Assembly: GCA_003136335.1 (NCBI GenBank)
Contig: PLEA01000365.1
Location: 1-22,124 of the forward strand
Direction: 5' to 3'
Length of the DNA: 22,124 nt
Origin: Acidobacteriaceae bacterium
Lineage (GTDB): Bacteria > Acidobacteriota > Terriglobia > Terriglobales > SbA1
Shown here: positions 13,906-22,124 of the stretch, piece after piece
Layout: the number at the start of each line of letters is the position of its first letter
Position numbering within the stretch: position 1 is the stretch's first letter
Notes under the pieces: generated by a model
What the model was told of the DNA's origin: nothing
Databases searched by the model: none
What the model saw: the letters and a program-made list of their open reading frames with translations, nothing else
Position numbers and translations under genes: made by a program

Positions 13906-14708
13906 ACTCGGGTGTCCGCACGATTCCATTCGTGAAGGCGAGCGCTTGCGGCAATGACTTCCTGTTGATCGATGTTTCCCTCGCTCCGCCTGCCGCGCAT
14001 ATTTCTGCATTCACAAAGCGCATTTGCGATCGGCACGAAGGCGTGGGCGCCGATGGCGTCGAGTGGATGTTGCCGCATGGGTCGGCCGACGTCGAAGTCT
14101 GCCTGATCAACGCCGACGGTTCCGAGGCGGAAATTTCCGGCAACGGCACTCGCTGCGTCGCCGCATACTTGTGCTCCGAGCAGGGGAAAGAGAAGATTAC
14201 GATCCAGACTGGGGCAGGTCTGAAGACTTGTACTCTGACTTCGCGCAGCGACTGTGAATATGAGTTCGAAATCGAAATGGGGGAAGCTGCAGTCGAGAGG
14301 GAACTCGCATTGAAGACGTCAGATAGGGAAGTGCATGGGATTCCGGTGTCGATGGGCAATCCCCACTATGTAGTGTTCGTTCCCGAGCTTATGGAAGACT
14401 GGCAGGCGCACGCGGCGGAAATCCAGCGCAGTTCGCACTTCACGCAGGGAGTAAACGTTGAACTAGTCGCAGTCGATAGTAAGCATGATGTGAGGGCGCG
14501 CTTCTTTGAACGCGGCGTCGGGGAAACGCAATCTTCGGGCACCGGTTCTTGCGCGTCGGCAGCGGCGGCGATGGCGACGGGACGGGCAGAGTCGCCGGTG
14601 AAAGTCCACGCTCCCGGCGGAACGCAAACCGTGCGCAGGGAAGGCAATAAACTTTTTTTGCGAGGTCCGGCGCGGCTGGTGTGCCGGGGAGAGTTCTTTC
14701 TAAGTTGA
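13902..14708 (+). CDS. dapF: Diaminopimelate epimerase homologue with both catalytic cysteines replaced by serine
   Basis: DapF interconverts LL- and meso-diaminopimelate using two cysteines as acid and base. This 268-residue protein has the family length and pattern: GNDFLLIDV near the N terminus, NADGSEAEISGNGTRC, VSMGNPHYVVFV, and FERGVGETQSSGTGSC. The cysteines of the CGNG and CGSG motifs are serines here, Ser79 (codon TCC) and Ser212 (codon TCG). Other cysteines (TRC, GSC) lie a few residues away but at non-catalytic places. The GTG start overlaps the mgtC stop (GTGA); an upstream extension to 13761 lies inside mgtC and is rejected. Neighbours are LD-carboxypeptidase and mpl, both acting on DAP peptides. 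It may have lost epimerase activity, work with altered chemistry, or bind DAP peptides. Confidence 0.85.
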   Translation: MNSGVRTIPFVKASACGNDFLLIDVSLAPPAAHISAFTKRICDRHEGVGADGVEWMLPHGSADVEVCLINADGSEAEISGNGTRCVAAYLCSEQGKEKITIQTGAGLKTCTLTSRSDCEYEFEIEMGEAAVERELALKTSDREVHGIPVSMGNPHYVVFVPELMEDWQAHAAEIQRSSHFTQGVNVELVAVDSKHDVRARFFERGVGETQSSGTGSCASAAAAMATGRAESPVKVHAPGGTQTVRREGNKLFLRGPARLVCRGEFFLS

Positions 14709-14753
14709 ATTGCTGATTGTGCCGCTTCATCGGCCGCAACAGTTTTGGAGCCA

Positions 14754-15701
14754 ATGTCTTCATCCGATCCTCAGCCCGTTAAACCACCCGCGCTTCGGCC
14801 CGGCGATACCGTGGGTATTGTCGCTCCCGCCAGCAACATCAAGCGTGCGGACTTGGAAGCGGGCTGCGAGGCGCTGCGGTGCGCGGGATACCGCCCATTT
14901 TATTTCGACTCGATTCTGGAGCAGGATCTCTATTTTGCCGGATCGGTCGAGCGCAGAGCGCGCGAATTGGAGGAGATGTTCGTGCGTGACGATGTGCGAG
15001 CGATCGAGTGCGCGCGCGGGGGCTATGGCGCGAACTATTTGCTGAAAGGGCTTGATCTGAAAAAGATCAGAGCGCATCCGAAGATTTTTGTTGGGTACAG
15101 CGACCTGACTACGTTGCTAACCTATTTTTACGATGCCGCTGGCTTAGTTACTTTTCACGGACCGATGGCAGCCAAGGATTGGGCACACGCAGATGGTGTT
15201 GACCTGGAGTCGTGGCATGCGGCGGTTTCGGGCACGACACCCTGGGACGTCGCTCTGGGCGCGGGAGTCAGCGGATTGGTCGAGGGTGACGCTGAGGGCG
15301 TGTTATTCGGTGGATGCCTCTCGATCCTGGTCGCGTCGCTGGGCACGCCCTACGAAATCAAGACTGAAGGCACGATTCTGTTCCTCGAAGATCTCGCCGC
15401 CAAGCCCTATCAGATCGACCGCATGCTGATGCAATTGAAGCTGGCGGGGCATCTCGATAAAGTGAACGGCATTGTCTTCGGAGAAATGCTCGACTGCGTG
15501 CAGACTACGAATCAGGGCTACACTTTGCAGGATGTGGTCACAAGGATTGTCGGTGACTTGGGAGTGCCCGTGGCCTTCGGAGTCCGGTCGGGCCACGTTA
15601 CATCGGGGAACATCACGCTTCCGTTCGGAGTGCGGGCGCAACTGATGGTGCGGAATGGACAAGTGACATTGAGCGTATTGGAATCAGCGGTCACTAAATA
15701 A
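14754..15701 (+). CDS. LD-carboxypeptidase (peptidase family S66)
   Basis: Cytosolic S66 enzymes such as LdcA remove the terminal D-Ala from recycled L-Ala-gamma-D-Glu-meso-DAP-D-Ala. This 315-residue protein shows LRPGDTVGIVAPAS near the start, ARGGYGANYLL (87-97), and a complete Ser-Glu-His set: Ser116 in GYSDLT, Glu212 in LFLEDL, and His281 in SGHVTSGNITLPFG. No signal peptide is present, as expected for the cytoplasmic recycling form. The ATG at 14754 is chosen; a TTG at 14745 is also possible. GGAG lies only 3 bases before the ATG, a tight spacing. Its product, the murein tripeptide, is the substrate of the next gene, mpl. Confidence 0.9.
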   Translation: MSSSDPQPVKPPALRPGDTVGIVAPASNIKRADLEAGCEALRCAGYRPFYFDSILEQDLYFAGSVERRARELEEMFVRDDVRAIECARGGYGANYLLKGLDLKKIRAHPKIFVGYSDLTTLLTYFYDAAGLVTFHGPMAAKDWAHADGVDLESWHAAVSGTTPWDVALGAGVSGLVEGDAEGVLFGGCLSILVASLGTPYEIKTEGTILFLEDLAAKPYQIDRMLMQLKLAGHLDKVNGIVFGEMLDCVQTTNQGYTLQDVVTRIVGDLGVPVAFGVRSGHVTSGNITLPFGVRAQLMVRNGQVTLSVLESAVTK

Positions 15702-15709
15702 CCGACGAG

Positions 15710-17149
15710 ATGAACAAAAAAAACCACATTCACTTGATCGGCATCTGCGGCACGGCGATGGCTTCGCTGGCGGGAATGCTGAAGCAGCGCGGATTTCGCG
15801 TTACGGGCTCAGACGCTGCAGCCTATCCGCCGATGTCGGACTTTCTGCGCGAGTTGGGCATTCCCGTGGCGCAGCCGTTTGCTGCGCAGAATCTTGACCC
15901 CAGGCCGGATCTGGTCGTGGTCGGCAACGCCATGTCCCGCGGCAACGTGGAACTGGAGGAGGTGCTCGACCAGCGTATTCCATTCTGTTCTTTGCCGCAG
16001 TTGCTGCACGACGAATTCCTTCGCGGCAAGGAAGTGCTGGTCGTCGCCGGAACTCACGGCAAGACCACGACGACGTCCATGCTGGCATGGATATTTGACT
16101 CCGCCGGACTGCAACCGTCTTTTCTAATTGGCGGCATTGCCGAAAATTTTGGCTCGAGCTTTCATCTCGGCGCTGGCAAGCACTTCATCGTGGAAGGCGA
16201 TGAGTACGACACGGCTTTTTTCGACAAGGGACCGAAGTTCCTGCACTACTTTCCCGACTCGGTGATTCTGACTTCCGTCGAGTTCGATCACGCCGACATC
16301 TACAAAGATCTCGACGCCGTGGAGACGGCATTCAAGCGCCTGGTGAATCTCATTCCGCGCCGGGGACGAATCGTAGCCTTCGATGGGGCTGCAGGCGATG
16401 CGACAGAAAGCCCAAGTCTGGAGCGCTGTTTGGCGAAGGCGTTCTGCCCCGTGGAACGCTACGGCGCCGGGCCGCGTGCGAACTGGAGAGTTACAAACCT
16501 GCGACTCGAACCCGAGCGCACTTCTTGGACGGTCCTGCACGACGGCCAGCCGTGGGCCGACCTCGAGTTTCCGCTCGCCGGAGAATACAACGTCTGGAAT
16601 GCGACGGCCGCGGCTGCGCTGGCGGCTTCCTGTGGCGTTCCGAAAGATGCAATTGCGGCCGCACTGCGAACTTTCAAGAGCGTGAAGCGTCGTCTCGAAG
16701 TGAAGGCGCAGGTGAACGGCATCACCATCATCGACGACTTTGCTCACCATCCCACCGCCATCGCGGGAACGCTGAAAGCACTGCGGGCGCGGTACCCTGA
16801 CGCGCGACTATGGGCAATTCTGGAGCCGCGTTCCAATACGCTGCGTCGCCGGATTCTGCAAAGCGACTTGGCGCGCAGCCTGGCGCAGGCCGACGAAGTG
16901 ATTGTGGCGGGCGTATTCCGCTCGGAAGCGGTTCCGGAAAATGAACGTCTGGAGTTGCCCGCCCTCGCGGCAGAGATCAAGGGCAAGGGCCGGCGGGCGC
17001 GGCTTCTCGCCGACGCAGACGCCATCGTGCAGACCATTGCTGCTGAAATGCGGAGCGGCGATGTCGTGGCGATTCTTTCCAACGGCGGTTTCGGCGGAAT
17101 CTATGAAAAACTGCCGGCACGCCTGCGGGAATTGGCAGGGACTCGATGA
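15710..17149 (+). CDS. mpl: UDP-MurNAc:L-Ala-gamma-D-Glu-meso-DAP ligase (murein peptide ligase)
   Basis: Mpl joins recycled murein tripeptide to UDP-MurNAc with ATP, bypassing MurC, MurD and MurE. The 479-residue Mur-ligase-fold protein has an N-terminal Rossmann start HIHLIGICGTAMASLAGM, the P-loop GTHGKTTTTS (114-123), and the Mpl-characteristic GDEYDTAFFDKGPKF (163-177). EFDHADIY (191-198), FAHHPTAI and LEPRSNT follow, all fitting Mpl better than MurC. It starts 8 bases after the LD-carboxypeptidase stop with a GACGAG ribosome site, and its stop overlaps the next start by 4 bases. Together with the upstream enzyme it gives two consecutive steps of cell-wall recycling; the permease and amidase steps are not in view. 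Confidence 0.93.
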   Translation: MNKKNHIHLIGICGTAMASLAGMLKQRGFRVTGSDAAAYPPMSDFLRELGIPVAQPFAAQNLDPRPDLVVVGNAMSRGNVELEEVLDQRIPFCSLPQLLHDEFLRGKEVLVVAGTHGKTTTTSMLAWIFDSAGLQPSFLIGGIAENFGSSFHLGAGKHFIVEGDEYDTAFFDKGPKFLHYFPDSVILTSVEFDHADIYKDLDAVETAFKRLVNLIPRRGRIVAFDGAAGDATESPSLERCLAKAFCPVERYGAGPRANWRVTNLRLEPERTSWTVLHDGQPWADLEFPLAGEYNVWNATAAAALAASCGVPKDAIAAALRTFKSVKRRLEVKAQVNGITIIDDFAHHPTAIAGTLKALRARYPDARLWAILEPRSNTLRRRILQSDLARSLAQADEVIVAGVFRSEAVPENERLELPALAAEIKGKGRRARLLADADAIVQTIAAEMRSGDVVAILSNGGFGGIYEKLPARLRELAGTR

Positions 17150-19002
17150 ATCTCTCTTTCAGACTTAGTCGCACTCTGCGCCTGGCGCTTTGTGTCGCTA
17201 GTCTCGCCCTGCCGTCCAAGTCGATTGCGCAGTCCCCGGCTTCGGTCGCTTATGAGGTATCGCTCTCATCCCCCGAGCAACATCTGGTCGAAGTGCAGAT
17301 CTTCCTGCCTGCCGGTGCCGCGCAGCGCGAACTTCAGCTTCCCGTTTGGAACGCCCTCTATCAGGTTCGCGATTTCTCCCAGTTCGTGAACTGGGTCCGC
17401 GCGAAAGATCGCTCCGGCCATCCGCTTTCGGTGCGCGAGCTCGACAAGAGCCGCTGGCAGATTTCAGGCGTCGAGGGCGGCGCGATTGTGGAGTATCAAA
17501 TTTATGTTGACTCGCCGGGCCCTTTCAACGCGCAACTGAACACTCATCATGCCTTCTTCAATCTGGCGCAGATTCTAATGTATCCGGTGGACGCGCGCTC
17601 TGCGCCCTTGAACCTGCGTTTCAGCCATATTCCTGAAGGATGGCACATTGCCACTCCTCTAGCATCGTCGTCCGGAGACGAGTTCAGCGCCGCGAATTAC
17701 GACCGCCTGGTCGACTCGCCCGTGGAGATCGGTAACTTTCAGGAGTCTGATTTCGACGAGTCCGGAGGCCATTTCCGCGTGATCGTCGACGCCGACTCCG
17801 CCGACTACGACCTGGCAAAGATTGTTGCCGCGCTGCACAAGATTGTCGCCGCAGCCGCCAGTTGGATGAACGACCGCCCCTTCGACACTTACACGTTCAT
17901 CTATCACTTCCCGCGCGGGCCGGCGGGCGGCGGCATGGAGCACGCCTTCTCGACGGCTATTGATGTGAATGCCGACGCCATGAAGCAGTCTCTACGCGCT
18001 CTGACCGGCGTCACCGCGCATGAATTCTTTCATCTGTGGAACGTCAAGCGCATCCGCCCGCAGACGCTCGAACCTATCGACTACACCAAAGAAAATTACA
18101 CGCGGGCGCTGTGGTTCAGCGAAGGCGTCACCAGCACCGCCGAGGGCGCCATTCAGTTGCGCGCCGGCCTGCTCGATGAAAAGCAATATCTTTACCGGCT
18201 CGGCGAACAAATCACGGAACTCGAGCGGCGTCCGGCGCATCTCACGCAGTCGGCCGAAGAGTCGAGCCTCGATGCCTGGCTTGAGGGTGAAGGTTATTAC
18301 CACCGTCCGGATCGCAGCATTTCCTACTACAACAAAGGCGAACTGCTGGGCGTGATGCTCGACCTCGCGGTGCGCGATGCCAGTCACGGGCAGGAGTCGC
18401 TTCGCGAAGTCCTGCAATGGATGAATGCGAACTACGCTAAGAAAGGACGCTTCTTCAACGATTCCGCAGGTGTACGCGCGGCCGCTGAGGCGGTCAGCCA
18501 CGTCGATTTGGCTTCGTTCTTCATGAAGTATGTGGCCGGAACCGAGGAAATTCCCTGGGATGATTGTTTTCGCTCCGTCGGTCTGCGCGTGGAAGCCGTT
18601 CCCAACACCGTGACCGATGCAGGTTTCACTGCATCGCGAAACTTCGACGGGCCGATGTCAGTGGGAGTGGTAACGTCCGGCAGCGCAGCCGAGAATGCTG
18701 GCTTGCAAGTGGGGGACACGATTATTGAACTGCAGGGCAGGGCTGCCGGTCGAGAGTCTCGTGAGGAGTTAGCCGGGCTGAATCCCGGGGACACGGTCAC
18801 CGTGAAGGTTCAATCCCGGCGCGCAGGTGAGCGCGAACTGAAATGGAAGGTCGGCAGCCGTCAGGAAATTTCGTACGAGTTGAAGGATCTCGACCAAGTC
18901 ACAGCCCAGCAACAGGCGCGCCGCGTTGCCTGGCTGAAAGGCGAAGCGCAGAGCGCCACCGACCGAACGTCCGGGACCGCAGGAACAGGAACCACAAAAT
19001 GA
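17146..19002 (+). CDS. M61 glycyl-aminopeptidase-type metalloprotease with PDZ domain
   Basis: A 618-residue exported peptidase. A signal peptide is seen at the N terminus (basic start, RLALCVASLALPSKSIAQ, cut near residue 29). A beta-rich N-terminal domain runs to about 180. The M61 catalytic core has GGMEH (262-266), the zinc motif HEFFHLWNVKRIRP (H292, E293, H296) and the third ligand Glu326 in WFSEGVTS. A PDZ domain covers about 504-580 (GSAAENAGLQVGDTIIEL). Family members trim N-terminal Gly/Ala, but the true substrate is unknown. Its ATG overlaps the mpl stop (ATGA), and its stop overlaps the plsC start, so it is translated from the same message. Periplasmic peptide trimming alongside wall recycling is a guess from location only. 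Confidence 0.9.
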   Translation: MNLSFRLSRTLRLALCVASLALPSKSIAQSPASVAYEVSLSSPEQHLVEVQIFLPAGAAQRELQLPVWNALYQVRDFSQFVNWVRAKDRSGHPLSVRELDKSRWQISGVEGGAIVEYQIYVDSPGPFNAQLNTHHAFFNLAQILMYPVDARSAPLNLRFSHIPEGWHIATPLASSSGDEFSAANYDRLVDSPVEIGNFQESDFDESGGHFRVIVDADSADYDLAKIVAALHKIVAAAASWMNDRPFDTYTFIYHFPRGPAGGGMEHAFSTAIDVNADAMKQSLRALTGVTAHEFFHLWNVKRIRPQTLEPIDYTKENYTRALWFSEGVTSTAEGAIQLRAGLLDEKQYLYRLGEQITELERRPAHLTQSAEESSLDAWLEGEGYYHRPDRSISYYNKGELLGVMLDLAVRDASHGQESLREVLQWMNANYAKKGRFFNDSAGVRAAAEAVSHVDLASFFMKYVAGTEEIPWDDCFRSVGLRVEAVPNTVTDAGFTASRNFDGPMSVGVVTSGSAAENAGLQVGDTIIELQGRAAGRESREELAGLNPGDTVTVKVQSRRAGERELKWKVGSRQEISYELKDLDQVTAQQQARRVAWLKGEAQSATDRTSGTAGTGTTK

Positions 19003-19763
19003 TCCGCACGATCCTCATGCTGATCTTCTGGGCGCTGGCCGCTCCCGTGGCCGCGATCATTGGTTTCACCGCAAGCTTCATCATGGGCGACGTTCGCGTG
19101 CTGTATCGCCTGTTCATGTGGGGAGCGTGGGCGGGCGTGTGGATCACGGGCGTGCGCGTCGAAACCGTGGGACTCGATCAGTTCGACCATTCGCGCAGCT
19201 ACATCTTCATGACGAATCACGTTTCCAACCTCGACCCGCCGATTCAAATTCCGCTGATTCCCAGGCGCACGTCGGTGATGGTGAAGAAAGAACTGTTCAA
19301 GGTTCCCATCCTCGGTCGCGCCATGCGCATGGGATCGCTGGTGCCTGTGGACCGCGGAAATCGCGACGCCGGCATCGAAGCCGTGCGAGCCGCGAAGTCG
19401 GTCGTCGTCGAGCAAGGAGTCAACATGACCATCTACGTGGAAGGCAAGCGCTCCTTCGATGGCAAGCTGCTTCCATTCAAAAAGGGCCCATTCTATCTGG
19501 CGATGGAATGCGGGGTTCCGGTTATCCCTATTACTATCGTAGGCACTCACGACGCTATGCCGAAGGCGAGATTTTCCATCAGACCGGGAAGGGTGAAGGT
19601 AATTTTTCATTCGTCGATTGACCCGAAGGATTTCGGCAGCCGTGATTGCCTGATGGAAAAAGTGCGCAACGCCATCGAAGGCGGCCTTCCGGAAGAGTAT
19701 CGCCAACCCGCATCCGCGCCCGCACAGGGCAGAGAGACGCAGGGAGGAACAGCATACGCGTAA
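18999..19763 (+). CDS. plsC: 1-acyl-sn-glycerol-3-phosphate acyltransferase
   Basis: PlsC acylates lysophosphatidic acid to phosphatidic acid at the inner membrane. The ATG at 18999 overlaps the M61 stop (ATGA); an upstream extension to 18843 lies inside the M61 gene and is rejected. The 254-residue protein begins with a membrane segment (ILMLIFWALAAPVAAIIGF). It has the acyltransferase HX4D motif in NHVSNLD (73-79), the block VPVDRGNRDAG, EGKRSFDG (148-155, family EGTRS) and VPVIPITIVGT (173-183). The Thr-to-Lys change in EGKRS is within the range seen in this family. The C-terminal 20 residues are a low-complexity tail. It is the last gene of the cluster and converges on lpxD with 21 bases between stops. 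Confidence 0.9.
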   Translation: MIRTILMLIFWALAAPVAAIIGFTASFIMGDVRVLYRLFMWGAWAGVWITGVRVETVGLDQFDHSRSYIFMTNHVSNLDPPIQIPLIPRRTSVMVKKELFKVPILGRAMRMGSLVPVDRGNRDAGIEAVRAAKSVVVEQGVNMTIYVEGKRSFDGKLLPFKKGPFYLAMECGVPVIPITIVGTHDAMPKARFSIRPGRVKVIFHSSIDPKDFGSRDCLMEKVRNAIEGGLPEEYRQPASAPAQGRETQGGTAYA

Positions 19764-19784
19764 GAGAACTCCGATGTACTCTGG

Positions 19785-20789
19785 CTATTCTTTCGAGTGT
19801 TTAGCCCGTACCGCTCGCGCGATGTCAGGAAGTTTCGGCAGGATTGCGGAATATTTCAACCACAACTTGTGATCGACGGCGGGAGCGCCGCTCACCAGGG
19901 CGCCCGCCGGGATGTCATGAGCGACGCCGCTCTGGGGCGTAACGATTGCTCCTTCCCCAATTTTGCAGTGTCCGACCACGCCAACTTGCCCGGTCAGAAT
20001 TACCTTATTGCCAATCTCCGTCGATCCAGCGAGGCCGACCTGCGCGCAAAGAAGTACGTCTTCCCCAACATGCGATCCGTGCCCCACCTGCACCAGGTTG
20101 TCGACCTTCACCCCGCGTCCGATGCGCGTTTCGCCGACGCTGGCGCGGTCGAGGCACGAGTTGGCCTGGACTTCCACGTCGTCTTCAATCACGACCGGGG
20201 CGGGCTGCGGAATCTTGTGCCAGCGTCCTTCGGCAGTTTTTGCGAATCCAAAGCCGTCCGCGCCAATCACCACTCCGTTTTGTAGAAGCACGTTGTTGCC
20301 GATGCGGCAGTTCTCGCGCACCACCGCGTGCGCGTGCGCGAAAAAATTGTCGCCGATCTGCACCCCGCGATAGATGACGACATGCGCCAGCAGCACCGCG
20401 TTCGCCCCGATCTGGACATTCTCGTCGATGACCGCGTAGGGCCCGATGTGTGCGTTCGCTCCGATGCGTACACTGGCATGCACGACCGCAGTAGGATGTA
20501 CGCCGCCCGCATAGCGGAGAGGTTGATGAAAAAGTTCAAGGGCGCGGGCGAACGTCAGATAAGGATCTTTGGCGCGCAACATGGCGGCGGGAATGGCTGG
20601 GAAATCCTCCCCGACGATCACGGCGGAAGCCTTGGTACGGCGGGCCGCGGCTGAATATTTTGGATTCGATACGAACGTGAGTTCCCCGGGCCCGGCTTGT
20701 TCGATGCCGTTAAGGCCGGTGATTTCGGTGTCAGGAGAACCGTTTTCGAGGCGCACGTCGAGGGCGGAAGCGATCTGAGAAAGTTTCAT
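19785..20789 (-). CDS. lpxD: UDP-3-O-acylglucosamine N-acyltransferase
   Basis: LpxD adds the second (N-linked) acyl chain to UDP-3-O-acyl-glucosamine in lipid A synthesis, using acyl-ACP, in the cytoplasm. The 334-residue protein has the typical N-terminal uridine-binding domain (LNGIEQAGPGELTFVSNPKY, 26-45). A left-handed beta-helix of hexapeptide repeats follows from about 97 to 290. The catalytic histidine is seen as His237 in NLVQVGHGSHVG, and GADGFGFA (176-183) is the conserved FGFA-type loop. The C-terminal helix carries KLWLKYSAILPKLP. It shows that the host makes an LPS-type outer membrane. Other lpx genes are not in the window. It stands between a convergent plsC and an upstream gene on the same strand ending 90 bases away. 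Confidence 0.94.
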   Translation of the reverse strand: MKLSQIASALDVRLENGSPDTEITGLNGIEQAGPGELTFVSNPKYSAAARRTKASAVIVGEDFPAIPAAMLRAKDPYLTFARALELFHQPLRYAGGVHPTAVVHASVRIGANAHIGPYAVIDENVQIGANAVLLAHVVIYRGVQIGDNFFAHAHAVVRENCRIGNNVLLQNGVVIGADGFGFAKTAEGRWHKIPQPAPVVIEDDVEVQANSCLDRASVGETRIGRGVKVDNLVQVGHGSHVGEDVLLCAQVGLAGSTEIGNKVILTGQVGVVGHCKIGEGAIVTPQSGVAHDIPAGALVSGAPAVDHKLWLKYSAILPKLPDIARAVRAKHSKE

Positions 20790-20879
20790 GGTGATGGAAT
20801 GAGTGGCGAGTAAATCCTACACCACTCCAACGGTTGCTCCGCGCAGTCATGGCACGGCGCTCGCGACGCGTCCGTAAGG

Positions 20880-22124
20880 CTATTGCACGGAAAGCGTGAA
20901 GCCGGTCTGGCTTACCGCGGAACCACTGGTAGCAGTCACCGTGACATTTGTAACGCCTGCGGACGTACCAGGATTCGGGGGTGGTGTTTTACTGCCACTG
21001 CCGCCAGTGCCGCCACCGCCTCCTCCGCAACTCGGCGCCACGCTTAACAGCATCAGCATTAGCAATAAGAAAAAGAAGCGTGCATGCTGGTGTCTTCTGC
21101 TTACAAGAACTACAGAAAGTAGCAAGCCCACGCCCATGATCGATTGCGCTAGCAAGTAGCGTTGTCGCTGCGGAGTGAGCGTTGCCGTAGCCGCTGTGGT
21201 TGTCACTAAGATCGAAACATTTGTCGTGCTCGGCGTTCCGTTTGCGGCGATGGTTGCGGGGGAAAAGGTGCAGGTGGCCTCATACGGAAGGCCTACGCAG
21301 GCCAGATTGATCGTCCCGTTAAAACCAGTGGAATTAGATACCGCAACCGACGTCGTCCCCGAGGATCCAGGAGCGGAGATCACTACGCCAGATTGGGATG
21401 CACCAATGGCGGCATAAAACCCCGGAGTAATGGTGAATGACTGAGGTCGGGTCGTGCTGCTCGTATTGAAGCTCTGATCACCACTATAACTAGCCGATAT
21501 AGTGTGCGTCCCGCTGTCGAAATTGAGGATTCCGTTGGGAGTAGCAGTATTGCTTTGGCCGTTCAAGGGTGATGGATAGGGGAACCCGGGAATCGGACCG
21601 AAAGAATCGGTGAATGTTACTCTCCCCGAGGGGAACCCTTGCCCGGATTGTCCGACAACATCCGCCCGCAAGTACACGAAGCTGCCGAACGGTCCGCCAG
21701 TGAAGGGAACGAGGCTTCCATTCTGGCTCGCAGTCAGAACAGAGACAGTGGTCGTGCTCGCCTCGGGGTAAACGTCAATGTAGGCAGACTGCGCCGATAT
21801 ACTCGGGGCATAAGTACCATCACCGCCATACCGAGCTGAAATCGGGTATGCACCGCCCGGAAGCACAGAGGTACTTGCTGAGACGGAGCCCCCGGACAGT
21901 CCCCACGGACCTGCCGACCCTGTTGCGAGCCCCCCTACATCGCTGTTGTAGATCAGCAGCGAAACATCACCACTGGGGGTTCCCGTTCCTTTGCTTGGGG
22001 TCACGCTCACGCTAAAAGGCACCGCGGAACCGTGGGTGATCGTGGAAGTACTTAGTGTCAAAATGGTCGTGGTGGGATTGAAACTGACGGTGCCCCAGTT
22101 GTTCACCAGGTTACTGACATTGAC
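20880..22124 (-). CDS. Ig-like repeat surface protein, C-terminal part (cut by window edge)
   Basis: The frame is open at 22124; 414 residues are visible and the N terminus is outside. Two Ig-like modules of bacterial Big_3 type are seen (residues about 15-118 and 121-232, each with a TTTT/TTTV-type first strand and a closing SARYGGDGTYA or SASYSGDQSF). A third beta-sandwich follows (about 235-310; FNGTINLACVGLPYEATCTF). Next comes an unusual tail: a membrane segment (323-342), RRHQHAR, a second hydrophobic stretch (350-363), Ser-Cys366 with a run of six Gly, a Pro-rich linker and a final strand pair VTNVTVTATSGSAV ... FTLSVQ. Thr/Ser/Gly bias and Ig folds suggest an exported structural or adhesive protein. 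The GTG at 22106 looks internal. Confidence 0.8.
   Translation of the reverse strand, partial: VNVSNLVNNWGTVSFNPTTTILTLSTSTITHGSAVPFSVSVTPSKGTGTPSGDVSLLIYNSDVGGLATGSAGPWGLSGGSVSASTSVLPGGAYPISARYGGDGTYAPSISAQSAYIDVYPEASTTTVSVLTASQNGSLVPFTGGPFGSFVYLRADVVGQSGQGFPSGRVTFTDSFGPIPGFPYPSPLNGQSNTATPNGILNFDSGTHTISASYSGDQSFNTSSTTRPQSFTITPGFYAAIGASQSGVVISAPGSSGTTSVAVSNSTGFNGTINLACVGLPYEATCTFSPATIAANGTPSTTNVSILVTTTAATATLTPQRQRYLLAQSIMGVGLLLSVVLVSRRHQHARFFFLLLMLMLLSVAPSCGGGGGGTGGSGSKTPPPNPGTSAGVTNVTVTATSGSAVSQTGFTLSVQ

Noticed and set aside
14130..14540. Selenocysteine as an explanation for the missing DapF cysteines
   Set aside because: The codons are TCC and TCG, not TGA.
18843..18998. Upstream extension of plsC
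   Set aside because: It lies inside the M61 gene in another frame; the ATG at 18999 begins the expected membrane segment.

Overview
The window reads as a chromosomal segment of a Gram-negative, meso-DAP-type bacterium, most likely an Acidobacteriota (Terriglobia-like) genome. The evidence is an LpxD-type lipid A gene, DAP-specific peptidoglycan genes, a DUF1844 protein, an unusual RibF kinase loop, PDZ-containing secreted peptidases and a long Ig-like repeat protein with a Cys-Gly tail. The taxonomic call is an inference from gene flavour, not from a marker gene. No rRNA, tRNA, CRISPR array, phage gene or transposase was found. The longest clearly gene-free gap is 276 bp (2716-2991).

Layout. 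Positions 1-4098 are all on the minus strand: the start of murA, ribF, then a PhnP-like metallo-beta-lactamase-fold hydrolase overlapping a DUF1844 gene, then ygfZ. Imperfect repeats lie before ribF and before ygfZ. A divergent AT-rich 41-bp gap leads to a plus-strand isocitrate/isopropylmalate-type dehydrogenase. It is followed by a minus-strand gene broken by a frameshift and a minus-strand methyltransferase. A small palindrome separates the methyltransferase from a divergent secreted HELMH metallopeptidase. That gene converges, through a likely terminator, on a secreted retropepsin-like PDZ protein. From 9548 to 13118 come mtnP, a PfkB kinase and a membrane GT-C-like glycosyltransferase.

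Positions 13201-19763 hold a tight plus-strand cluster: mgtC, dapF, LD-carboxypeptidase, mpl, M61 peptidase and plsC. Three junctions are 4-base stop/start overlaps. LD-carboxypeptidase and Mpl are successive steps of murein tripeptide recycling and DapF normally makes the meso-DAP they handle, so the core of this operon concerns cell-wall turnover. The DapF here has serine at both positions of the two catalytic cysteines, the most striking anomaly in the window. lpxD converges on plsC, and a partial Ig-like surface protein runs off the right edge.

I see no complete novel defence or mobile system. The points most worth following are the Ser/Ser DapF, the Asp-Asn-Gly/Asp-Leu-Gly retropepsin-like protein, the secreted HELMH protein, the heptamer inverted repeat, the C-terminal cassette of the Ig-like protein, and promoters that sit almost on the start codon.
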